A stretch of 64,000 bases of DNA from Gp6-AA40 sp035649635 (lineage in GTDB: Bacteria > Acidobacteriota > Vicinamibacteria > Vicinamibacterales > UBA2999): contig DASRJE010000208.1 in the NCBI GenBank assembly GCA_035649635.1, positions 1 to 64,000 on the forward strand, read 5' to 3'. Numbering within the stretch: position 1 is the first letter of the stretch; every line of letters begins with the position of its first letter. The translations under genes and the position numbers were made by a program. The notes beneath the pieces were generated by a model. It was not told the DNA's origin. It saw only the letters and a program-made list of their open reading frames with translations, and did no database searches. Shown piece after piece: positions 15,631-23,708 of the stretch.

Positions 15631-17238
15631 TTATCTTGCGACGCGAAACACGTACACGGCGCCGGCTTCGTCGACGGAGTTGTCGGTCTGCTTTCCGCCC
15701 TCGCCGCGCCCGCCACCGTCTTCGCTCTTGGCGCTGATGACCAGCGTCCTGCCGCTGCGGTCTATCGCGAGGGAGCTGCCGAATTCGTCGTACGCCTCGG
15801 TGTTCGATCCCTTGATGTAGGCCTGCTGCTGCCATGTCGTCCCGGTGCGAGTGAACAGGTACGCAGCGCCGGCCTCGGTGGCCGACTCATCCTTCTGGTT
15901 GCCGTTGATACCAGTCGCGTTGCTGTCCTCGAGCGACGCGCCGATCACCGCGACGTTGCCATCACCGCTCAGCGCAAGGCGCGAGCCAAACCAGTCGTTA
16001 TAGCCGCTATTCGACGCTTTGAGAAATGCCTGCTGCAACCACATGGTGCCGCTTCGCACGAATACATAAGCGGCACCCACCGACACGTCGTCCTTCTGAT
16101 CGTTGTCGCATCCGGGCGGATTCACGCCAGTCGCGGTGCAATCCTCGTCCAGCGATCCCACGAGCAGCGTGCTACCGTCATCGCTGACCGCAACGTGGAC
16201 ACCGAAGGAATCCTGTGGCTCGCCGTTCGACGGTTTGATGTACGCCTGTTGTGACCACGTCGTGCCGGATCGCGTAAAGACATACGCCGCGCCGGAACCA
16301 TTGCTCTTATTGTCAGCCGGGCCGTTGATCGTGCGAGAGGAACCGTCTTCATCGAACGAGCCAACGGCCAGCATGTGGCCATCGGCTGTCAACGCCACGG
16401 CGTACCCGAACATGTCGCCGGCATCGATGTCGGAGGGCTTCACGTATGCCTCCTGCGACCAGGTCGTGCCGGCGCGTGTGAAGACGTACACGGCGCCGGC
16501 CGACGCCTTCGAGTTATCAGCCTCATTGCCATTGATGCCGGTCGCTGCACTGTCCTCGGTGATCGCGCCAACCGCGAGCGTGTTGCCATCGGCGTTCAAC
16601 GCGATGGAGAACCCGAACTGGTCACCGTCACCGAAGGCGTCGGCCGTTCCGGCCTCGCCCGTGTTCGATGCCTTGATGTAAGCCTGTTGCGTCCAGGTGC
16701 TACCGCGTCGTGTGAACACGTACACGGCGCCAGCCTGTGGAATCGACGCGTCTTTCTGGTTGCCGTTGATGCCTTTCGCGTTGCTGGGTTCCCAGTGCGC
16801 CGACACCACCATCGTGTTTCCGTCTGCACTCAGCGCGACGGCATGACCGAACTCGGCGCTCGAGTGTGGATTCGACGCCTTGACGTACGCCTGTTGGACC
16901 CAGTGCTCGCCCTTGCGAGTGAAGACGTACACGGCGCCGGTATCGAAAAGTGAGTTATCTCGTTGATTCCCGTTTATGCCCGGCGCGCCTCCGGACTCGT
17001 GCGGCGCGCCGACCGCGAGGGTCATCCCGTCGGCACTCAGGGCCACTCCCTGGCCAGTATGACCCTGAAGCACGCCACCGCACCCGAAGTGATCGGACGC
17101 GTCGGGATTCGACGCCTTGAGATAAGAGGTCTGCGTAACCTGCGTCGAAGACGATGAAGAACCGGGCTGCGCGTAAAGATGGATCGCCAGGCTCGCCAGC
17201 CCGGCCAGGGTGACCAGCGTCCCAGTTCCGCGTCTCAT
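15631..17238 (-). CDS. Secreted seven-bladed FG-GAP (integrin-alpha-like) propeller protein
   Basis: A protein of 535 residues with a signal peptide (GTLVTLAGLASLAIHLYAQP). It then carries seven consecutive repeats of about 70 residues. Each starts with a Y(L/V/I)KASN-like strand, followed by a FG...VALSADGNTLAVG core and ending AGAVYVFTR. The count of seven equals a complete integrin-alpha beta-propeller. Each repeat also holds GINGNQxD, likely a calcium-binding loop. ATG at 17238 was chosen over an upstream ATG at 17298 because it directly precedes the signal peptide. Function is unknown; such proteins are thought to act in extracellular adhesion or binding. Confidence 0.85.
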   Translation of the reverse strand: MRRGTGTLVTLAGLASLAIHLYAQPGSSSSSTQVTQTSYLKASNPDASDHFGCGGVLQGHTGQGVALSADGMTLAVGAPHESGGAPGINGNQRDNSLFDTGAVYVFTRKGEHWVQQAYVKASNPHSSAEFGHAVALSADGNTMVVSAHWEPSNAKGINGNQKDASIPQAGAVYVFTRRGSTWTQQAYIKASNTGEAGTADAFGDGDQFGFSIALNADGNTLAVGAITEDSAATGINGNEADNSKASAGAVYVFTRAGTTWSQEAYVKPSDIDAGDMFGYAVALTADGHMLAVGSFDEDGSSRTINGPADNKSNGSGAAYVFTRSGTTWSQQAYIKPSNGEPQDSFGVHVAVSDDGSTLLVGSLDEDCTATGVNPPGCDNDQKDDVSVGAAYVFVRSGTMWLQQAFLKASNSGYNDWFGSRLALSGDGNVAVIGASLEDSNATGINGNQKDESATEAGAAYLFTRTGTTWQQQAYIKGSNTEAYDEFGSSLAIDRSGRTLVISAKSEDGGGRGEGGKQTDNSVDEAGAVYVFRVAR

Positions 17239-17319
17239 CGCGTGCCCCCGCGCGAAGCGCGGGCAGAAGATACTGCGACTAGCGAGACGGAGCCGCATGC
17301 TCGTCGGGGCGCAGTCTCG

Positions 17320-17763
17320 CTATGGATTTCCGACCGTGCCCTTCGGACCCTGCGGTGCGGCTTCGCCGAAGTTTGCGGTGCGATAGATCTCCTTGCCCGT
17401 GTCCACGGAAACGATGTTGGCGCGCTCGGTCAGGTTGAGATAGGGAGCTCCGCTCTTGAGGCGTCGCCCGATGAACGTAAGCTTCATCCCCGCCTTGATC
17501 GTCGACGGCGTCCAGCCGAATTGCTTGATCAACTGCTGCGGCCCGCCGAGCTCGGCCTGCCAGCGAACTGTCTTGCCGCCTTCCACGGCGTCGAAGACGA
17601 TGCGCGCGTGGGGGTTCACCATCTGAACGTCAACGACAGTGCCCGTAACGGTGACAACGTCCTGGTTATAACGGTCGGCATCGCCATGATGCGCGCCAGC
17701 CTGGCTCGTCCAGATGAGTACGCCGATAATCACCGACATCGCGATGAGTAGCGTTCGATTCAT
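17320..17763 (-). CDS. DUF6152 family secreted protein
   Basis: A protein of 147 residues with a signal peptide ending near TSQAGA and a mature N-terminus beginning HHGDADRY. The remainder is a small beta-rich domain: VVTVTGTVVDVQMVNPHARI, then WQAELGGPQQL and GMKLTFIGRRLKSG. The His-His-Gly start and the NPH motif are typical of the DUF6152 family. Members are common in Acidobacteria and Proteobacteria, often beside redox or copper proteins. Function unknown; metal binding through the N-terminal histidines is a guess. It is 82 bp upstream of the FG-GAP gene on the same strand. Confidence 0.8.
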   Translation of the reverse strand: MNRTLLIAMSVIIGVLIWTSQAGAHHGDADRYNQDVVTVTGTVVDVQMVNPHARIVFDAVEGGKTVRWQAELGGPQQLIKQFGWTPSTIKAGMKLTFIGRRLKSGAPYLNLTERANIVSVDTGKEIYRTANFGEAAPQGPKGTVGNP

Positions 17764-17912
17764 AGCGGTCTCCCGACCCTCTCCCCGGCGCCCCTCTTAG
17801 GCACCCCGTTATGTCAATGTGTCACTGTGGCGCGGGCCTGTCAAATGCCCAGGCTGTCCGAATGCGGGCGGATCCGGCCGTCAACCGGGTACTCTTCGTC
17901 TAACGGTCCATC

Positions 17913-20360
17913 ATGCGAACCGTGATCGACGATTTCCGCAGAGATCTGGCCCATGGCGGTCGACTGCTGCGGCGGAATCCAGCCTTTGCGGCAGTCGTCC
18001 TGGGCACGTTGACCCTCTCTCTTGCCGCCACGGTCACTGTTTTCAGCATCGTCGATGCCTGGCTATTCAGGCCGCTGAACTTTCCCCAGCCGGATCGGCT
18101 GATCATCGCCTTCGGAGCGACCCCGGATCGGCCCTCAGAGCCCGCCGTGTGGATGCCGTATCGCGCCTACCTGGGATGGAAAGAACAGAGCCGGTCGTTC
18201 ACGTCGATCTCCGCGGCGTTCTTCAACGGCGTCACGGTGACGACCCCGACCGATGCGCGATCGGCTCTCGGGCTCGAGGTCTCGCCCGAGTTCTTCGAAA
18301 CGTTTGGCGTCCCGCCCCTCATGGGCCGCAGGTTGAGGCCGTCGGATGTGTCCGGACCACCCGTTGTTGTTCTGAGCCACGGCTTCTGGCTTCGTCAGTT
18401 CGGCGGCTCGTCTTCGGTCGTGGGGACGACGATCACGCTCAGCGATGTCGTCCACGAAGTGGTCGGCGTCATGCCGCGCGACTTCGATGTTCGTATTCTC
18501 GATCGACCTGAGGGGCTCGAATTCTGGACGCCCTTCAAAGCCGGCGACGCTCGGTACGCACCGGGCGCCATGGGGCCAGTCGCCATCATCGGGCGCCTGA
18601 AACAGGGAGTCACTATCGAGGCCGCCCGATCGGAGGTGGCCGCGATCACGCGTGGTATCGAGTCTGGCTATCAACTGAACTTCAATCAGTTCGTGGTGAA
18701 CGTCAGCTCGTTGCAGGAGGACAACTCGCGAACCGTCCGCTCGACGCTGCTCACCGTGTCCGCGGCCGTCATCTGCCTGTTGCTGATTGCAGCGATGAAC
18801 GTCGGCGCCCTTACACTGGGTCGCGGAATTGGACGCATGCGGGAGGCCGCCATCCGCGCGGCGCTCGGCTCCGGGCGTGCTCGACTCGTACGGCAGTTTC
18901 TCGCTGAAAGCCTGCTCGTCTCCGTGATCGGCGGGGTGTGCGGCGTTGCGCTTGCGATGATGGCCACCAGGCTCTTCATCGCGTGGAATCCGCTCAATAC
19001 ACTGCCAGCGAACGCAGTTCAATTGGACGTGCGCGTGCTCGCCATGGCCGCCGCGGCGATGTTGGTGACGACCGTCATCTGTGGGCTGGTGCCGGCCATC
19101 CGCGTCTCGGCCGCCGACCCGCATGACGCGCTCGGCGCCGGCGAGCGTGGAGCGGTGACGCGCCCGAGTGAACGCACGCAGACGGCGCTGCTCGTCGGCC
19201 AGATGACGATGTCCATCGTCGTGCTCGTGGCGGCGACGCTGCTGACGCGAACGTTCATGCGGCTCAATGAGGAGCCACTCGGCTTCGATTCATCCAACTT
19301 GTGGGTCGCATCGGTCACGTTGCCGAAAGATCCGTTCGACACCTCTGACGAGCGCAATACCTTCTATCGTCAGTTGGACGAACGCCTTCGCGCGATGCCG
19401 GGTGTTTCGGCAGTTGCCGCGAGCACGTCACCGCCGTTGAATAGTGGTCCACCAGTGACGGTCAACATCGGTCCCGAGGATTCACCGAACGCTCCGCGTA
19501 TCAGCGCGCAGGATGTGACGACAGGGTTCTTCGTTGGGCTCGACGTGCCGCTCGTTGCGGGACGCCTGTTTGACGCGAGAGACACAGCAGGTGGAGTACC
19601 CGTAGTGATTTTCAATGCGCGAGCCGCCCAGCAGATCTTTGGTGGCTCCGCCGCGGCGATCGGCCAGCACGTGCGGCTCGGTCCCGGACCCTGGCGTGAA
19701 ATCGTGGGCATAGTTGGCAACGTGCGGTCGTCGTTCTACAACACGCTCGAGTGGCGGACCGATCCGATCCTGTATCGTCCCGCTGCTCAATCTTTCGCCA
19801 CGGTCGATGATCCATCGGCAGCGGGATTTGGGTTCAGCCTCCACGTTCGCTCGAATCGTCTTCTCACGTTGGGCGAGGTCCGAGACGCCGCCAGCTCGGT
19901 GAGTTCACGGGCGCGCGTCACCGAGATGCAGCGCGTGACGGACGCGATCGGAATCGCGACGAGGCAGCCGGCACTCAGGATGAGACTTCTCTTCGGCTTT
20001 TCAGTTGCAAGCCTGCTGCTCGCCGCGATCGGTGTGTATGGCGTCGTCTCTCAGGCAGTTGCGTATCGCCTTCGTGAAGTCGCGATCCGCATTGCCGTCG
20101 GCGCGGCGCCTCTTGGCATCATCATGACGATGACACGCGGAGCGCTCGTCGCCGGTATCGTCGGACTGAGCGCCGGCATCGTGGCCGCCCTCATGTTGAG
20201 CAGCACCCTCGAAGCGGTGTTGTACGGCGTGCGGTCGCGCGATCCGTTCTCGTTCGTCGTCGCCGGCGGGGCGCTGCTCGTGGTCACGTTGCTGGCCGCA
20301 TTGATTCCAGCGTGGCGAGCCGTTCGTGTTGATCCAGCGAACGTGTTGCGGGCGGAGTGA
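17913..20360 (+). CDS. ADOP-type duplicated MacB/FtsX permease (without PadR)
   Basis: A membrane protein of 815 residues with the same two-unit MacB_PCD/FtsX layout as the one at 12331-15045. It lacks the roughly 90-residue N-terminal extension of that protein and starts directly with DFRRDLAHGGRLLRRNPAFA, just ahead of the first helix. The two FtsX signatures are GRMREAAIRAALGSGRARLV and GVVSQAVAYRLREVAIRIAV. No regulator gene of the PadR family is attached; upstream is the divergent DUF6152 gene. Substrate unknown. Confidence 0.92.
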   Translation: MRTVIDDFRRDLAHGGRLLRRNPAFAAVVLGTLTLSLAATVTVFSIVDAWLFRPLNFPQPDRLIIAFGATPDRPSEPAVWMPYRAYLGWKEQSRSFTSISAAFFNGVTVTTPTDARSALGLEVSPEFFETFGVPPLMGRRLRPSDVSGPPVVVLSHGFWLRQFGGSSSVVGTTITLSDVVHEVVGVMPRDFDVRILDRPEGLEFWTPFKAGDARYAPGAMGPVAIIGRLKQGVTIEAARSEVAAITRGIESGYQLNFNQFVVNVSSLQEDNSRTVRSTLLTVSAAVICLLLIAAMNVGALTLGRGIGRMREAAIRAALGSGRARLVRQFLAESLLVSVIGGVCGVALAMMATRLFIAWNPLNTLPANAVQLDVRVLAMAAAAMLVTTVICGLVPAIRVSAADPHDALGAGERGAVTRPSERTQTALLVGQMTMSIVVLVAATLLTRTFMRLNEEPLGFDSSNLWVASVTLPKDPFDTSDERNTFYRQLDERLRAMPGVSAVAASTSPPLNSGPPVTVNIGPEDSPNAPRISAQDVTTGFFVGLDVPLVAGRLFDARDTAGGVPVVIFNARAAQQIFGGSAAAIGQHVRLGPGPWREIVGIVGNVRSSFYNTLEWRTDPILYRPAAQSFATVDDPSAAGFGFSLHVRSNRLLTLGEVRDAASSVSSRARVTEMQRVTDAIGIATRQPALRMRLLFGFSVASLLLAAIGVYGVVSQAVAYRLREVAIRIAVGAAPLGIIMTMTRGALVAGIVGLSAGIVAALMLSSTLEAVLYGVRSRDPFSFVVAGGALLVVTLLAALIPAWRAVRVDPANVLRAE

Positions 20361-20501
20361 TGTGCACCGGATTTTCGCCCTCATCGTGAAGGCCTCGTGC
20401 GCCAGCGCTAGGTCCAGTGAGTTGTTGTCGCCATTCGTACCCGGCTGGTGCTAGAGTTCGCGCGGGACGTGGAAGCCGTGTCCCCACAGAAAGAACCCGG
20501 A

Positions 20502-20921
20502 ATGAAAGAAGGGTCCGCGCTCGCGGTGTTGTTGTTCCTGGCTGCTGTGGCGGCAGAGGCTCAAAACGCCTCCAGTCCCTCCATTTGGAGCGGCGTGTTC
20601 ACGGCCGAGCAGGCCAAGCGCGGGAACGACGCGTACCAGGCCAGTTGCTCTGGCTGCCATGGAAGCGATCTTCACGCCACCGACCCAGAGGCAGTTGATC
20701 TCACCGGGCCGGCCATCCGGGCCAAGTGGAATGGAAAAAGTCTGCAGGATCGTTTTGAGACGATACGCGATACGATGCCGCCGGGGAATGGGAATTCGCT
20801 CGGCGACAAGACGTACATGGACATCCTGGCGTTCATTCTTCAGTCCAACGAGTTTCCGGCAGGGAATCAGGAGCTAGCACCCGAGACGGCGAAGGTGATC
20901 GTGTTCGCGCAAAAGCCTTGA
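20502..20921 (+). CDS. Small periplasmic c-type cytochrome
   Basis: A protein of 139 residues. A signal peptide (ALAVLLFLAAVAAEA) is followed by one heme c motif CSGCH at about residues 50-54. The probable axial Met lies in DTMPPGNGNSLGDKTYMD, the usual position for class I cytochromes fused to or paired with dehydrogenases. ATG at 20502 was chosen since it starts the signal peptide. It lies 36 bp upstream of a Tat-exported flavoprotein and is likely its electron partner in the periplasm. Confidence 0.88.
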   Translation: MKEGSALAVLLFLAAVAAEAQNASSPSIWSGVFTAEQAKRGNDAYQASCSGCHGSDLHATDPEAVDLTGPAIRAKWNGKSLQDRFETIRDTMPPGNGNSLGDKTYMDILAFILQSNEFPAGNQELAPETAKVIVFAQKP

Positions 20922-20957
20922 GACGGCCAGTCCGTCATCACCACCAAGGAGAAGGCC

Positions 20958-22628
20958 ATGAGCAGTCATCCCAAAGGGCCGAATCCCGTCAGCCGGAGAC
21001 GCTTCCTCAAGACGACAGTTGCCAACGGCACGGCAGGCATCGCCGCTGCGGCAGCCGTCGGCCTGCACCCGCAGGAGGCCGAGGCTGCCGACATCAAATG
21101 GGATCGGACAGCGGATGTCGTGGTGGTCGGTGCCGGCGTCTCGGGGCTCGCATGCGCGTGCGCGGCAAGCGATACCGGCGCCTCCGTGATCATGATCGAG
21201 GAGAACTTCGACATCGGTGGCCGCGGCATCATGAGCGGAGGAAGCATCCAGCTCGGTGGCGGCCACAGCCTTCAGAAGAAATACGGAACGGCGGACTCTG
21301 CCGACATGATCTTCGCGGACTGGACACGCCACGATCACCCCGCGTCCCGCTACAGCGACCGCGACATCGTCCGTAAGTTCGCCGACGAAAACGCCGCGAC
21401 GTTCGAATTCCTGCTGGCCCATGGCGTGCAGTTCACCGGGCGCGAGGAAGGTGGAAGCGGAGCGTCGACGAATGCCGGCCGGACGTATCAGACGGTGGAA
21501 TGGCATATCCCCAGTCAGCTCGTGGCTCCCCATCGCGGCCGCAACGGGTCGGGCCTCGTGCGACGGCTCGAGGAAAGCGCGCGGAAAGCAGGCGTGCAGA
21601 TCCTGCTCAAACATTCGATGACGAAGATCATTCGTGAGAGCCCTCTGTCCGGGCGCGTCCTCGGAGTCACCGCTCGCACCGGGGGCAAGGACATCAACGT
21701 TCGGGCGAGGAAGGGCGTCTACGTCGGCACGGGCGGAAACTGTGGCAACGTGAACTTCCGCCGGACGTTCGATCCGCGGCTCACCGAGGAATACCAGCAG
21801 GCCTGCGCCCCATACGCGCGTCAGAGCGGCGACGCGGAGGTGCTGTCGATGGCGATCGGAGCCTCACTGTGGGCCACGGCGCAGCAGACATCCGAGAGTG
21901 GTGCCGCGATCACCAGGACGGTGCACATCGGGTGCCAATGGGGCTATGGTCAGCTGGTCATCGAAACCGACAGCCCGATCTTCCATCTGGCCCGCGCGAC
22001 GGGCCTCACGGTGGCGAACTGGCAAGACCTCATCCTCGTGAACCAGACTGGCAAGCGGTTCTGGAACGAGCTCGATGGGGGCTACGACTTCATCGCCGCC
22101 GCGATGGCGTACAGCGGTGATCCAAACAAGTTGAACGGCGGCGGGCCCATCTGGGCCATCTTCGATGCCGATGCCGTGGTCCGCGAGCGGTGGAATCCAA
22201 AGCCGCCGAATGTCGATCCCTTGTACTTCGCGACCGGTGCGACATTGAAGGAACTGGCGGCCAACATCAACAACCCGTACCAGAAGAGGCCGATGCCGGG
22301 AGCTGTCCTGCAGGAGACTGTCGAACGATACAACTCGTTCGTCACCTCTGGTGTCGACAGCGACTTCAAGAAGCCCAAACCGATGTACAAGGTCGAGAAG
22401 CCGCCGTTCTATGCGGCGTGGGCGACTCCCATCCTCCACGATTCGCTCACCGGCCTCAGGGTTAACACCGATCAGCAGGTGATCGATATCTTTGGTAAGG
22501 TCATCCCCGGTCTCTATACGGGGGGAGAATCGATGGGCGGTCTCGCCCAGCATGGATTGGGACGAGACCTTGTCTCCGGCCGTCTCGCCGGACTTCACGC
22601 GGGACGATCGTCGGCGAGCTCAACGTAA
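20958..22628 (+). CDS. Tat-exported FAD-dependent oxidoreductase (fumarate reductase/ketosteroid dehydrogenase-like)
   Basis: A protein of 556 residues of the FAD_binding_2 family. A twin-arginine signal (SRRRFLKTT) sends the folded flavoprotein to the periplasm. The FAD dinucleotide fold is ADVVVVGAGVSGLACACAA, continued by MIEENFDIGGRGIMSGG. The C-terminal flavin contact is IPGLYTGGESMGGLAQHGLG. A strong ribosome site AAGGAGAAGG lies upstream of the ATG. With the cytochrome gene immediately before it, it probably forms a periplasmic dehydrogenase that passes electrons to cytochrome c. The substrate cannot be told from sequence; flavocytochrome c-type reductases and 3-ketosteroid dehydrogenases share this fold. 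Confidence 0.88.
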   Translation: MSSHPKGPNPVSRRRFLKTTVANGTAGIAAAAAVGLHPQEAEAADIKWDRTADVVVVGAGVSGLACACAASDTGASVIMIEENFDIGGRGIMSGGSIQLGGGHSLQKKYGTADSADMIFADWTRHDHPASRYSDRDIVRKFADENAATFEFLLAHGVQFTGREEGGSGASTNAGRTYQTVEWHIPSQLVAPHRGRNGSGLVRRLEESARKAGVQILLKHSMTKIIRESPLSGRVLGVTARTGGKDINVRARKGVYVGTGGNCGNVNFRRTFDPRLTEEYQQACAPYARQSGDAEVLSMAIGASLWATAQQTSESGAAITRTVHIGCQWGYGQLVIETDSPIFHLARATGLTVANWQDLILVNQTGKRFWNELDGGYDFIAAAMAYSGDPNKLNGGGPIWAIFDADAVVRERWNPKPPNVDPLYFATGATLKELAANINNPYQKRPMPGAVLQETVERYNSFVTSGVDSDFKKPKPMYKVEKPPFYAAWATPILHDSLTGLRVNTDQQVIDIFGKVIPGLYTGGESMGGLAQHGLGRDLVSGRLAGLHAGRSSASST

Positions 22629-22659
22629 GTCGGTCTCGTTTCGCTTTCGTTGTCGAGGC

Positions 22660-23655
22660 ATGACCGACCACATCGACCGTGCGGACGAGGAGGCGCGTCC
22701 GCATCCGACGACGGTGACACTGAGCCGCGCCCCCGCTTCGGAAGTCGACGCCGGCACTGAGATTGTCTTGAAAGTGAAAGTGTCATGTCCTCACGGATGT
22801 GACCTGCGCGGACGAGTCATTGACGTCGTCGCGCCCGATGGTGCTGTCGTCGGAAGCAGTCTCCTTGCCGAATTCACTGACAACGTCAACGAGACGACGG
22901 GATTCGCCTTCATCGCACCCGAAGAGGTGGGCGAGTATTCGTGGACCGTCGTATTCCCGAAGGACCGCGACGAAAGCGCGCCCGCGCGCGTCGTGCACGT
23001 GGAAGGCTTGCATCCGATTACGGTCAGGACGCTGGCACACGACACCAGCCTGGCCGTATGGGGCGTACCTTCGCCGATCGTGATCGATCACCCGTTCCGC
23101 ATTCAGGTCGGGGCAACGTGCTCCTCAGGCTGCGACCTCAGTGGCAAGGAGATCCAGATCCTCGACGAAGCGGGCGTCAGCATCGCTCGCGCGAAGCTGG
23201 GTGATACACCGTGGGACGGAACCCGGGCGCTCTATTGGACCGACGTCGACCTCGTGGCTCCCGCCAGGGAGGGTGCGACCTCGCGCTCGATCACCTTCGT
23301 GCCAACAGAATTGCGGCTGCCTCATGGCGGGGCGTCGGCTCGATTCGGATTCCAGACGGTGAAGCCGCCGCAGCACTCCGTTGCGGTCAAGGTCGTGCAG
23401 AAGGATGCCGGCACACCAGTCGAGGACGCGCAGGTGCGCCTGGGCGTGTACTTCGCCTACTCCGACGCCAACGGCGTTGCGACAGTCGCGATGCCACAGG
23501 GAACGTACAGCCTGGACGTGCTCAAGACCGGCTTCGAGGCGCCTTCACGCGTTGTCGACGTGTGCGATGACGTCACCGTGGAAGTTGAAGTGGTGGTCGT
23601 ACCGCCGGAGAATCCCGACGCGTACTGGCTGTTCGATCCGACGAAGTATCGGTGA
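22660..23655 (+). CDS. Unrecognised protein with two Cys-containing Ig-like modules
   Basis: A protein of 331 residues without a signal peptide from ATG 22660; the open frame extends upstream into the flavoprotein's 3' end. It shows two related modules. One contains VKVSCPHGCDLRGRVIDVVA and the other GATCSSGCDLSGKEIQILDE, each with a C-x3-C-D-L core followed by a beta-rich stretch. The last 90 residues (VEDAQVRLGVYFAYSDANG and following) look like a carboxypeptidase-regulatory/transthyretin-like domain. I do not recognise a function. It is 31 bp downstream of the flavoprotein, so it may be co-transcribed. Confidence 0.65.
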   Translation: MTDHIDRADEEARPHPTTVTLSRAPASEVDAGTEIVLKVKVSCPHGCDLRGRVIDVVAPDGAVVGSSLLAEFTDNVNETTGFAFIAPEEVGEYSWTVVFPKDRDESAPARVVHVEGLHPITVRTLAHDTSLAVWGVPSPIVIDHPFRIQVGATCSSGCDLSGKEIQILDEAGVSIARAKLGDTPWDGTRALYWTDVDLVAPAREGATSRSITFVPTELRLPHGGASARFGFQTVKPPQHSVAVKVVQKDAGTPVEDAQVRLGVYFAYSDANGVATVAMPQGTYSLDVLKTGFEAPSRVVDVCDDVTVEVEVVVVPPENPDAYWLFDPTKYR

Positions 23656-23708
23656 GCTTGCGACAGTCCCCCGCTGATCGCTTCGTGACCCAATAAGGGA
23701 GGTGGCGT

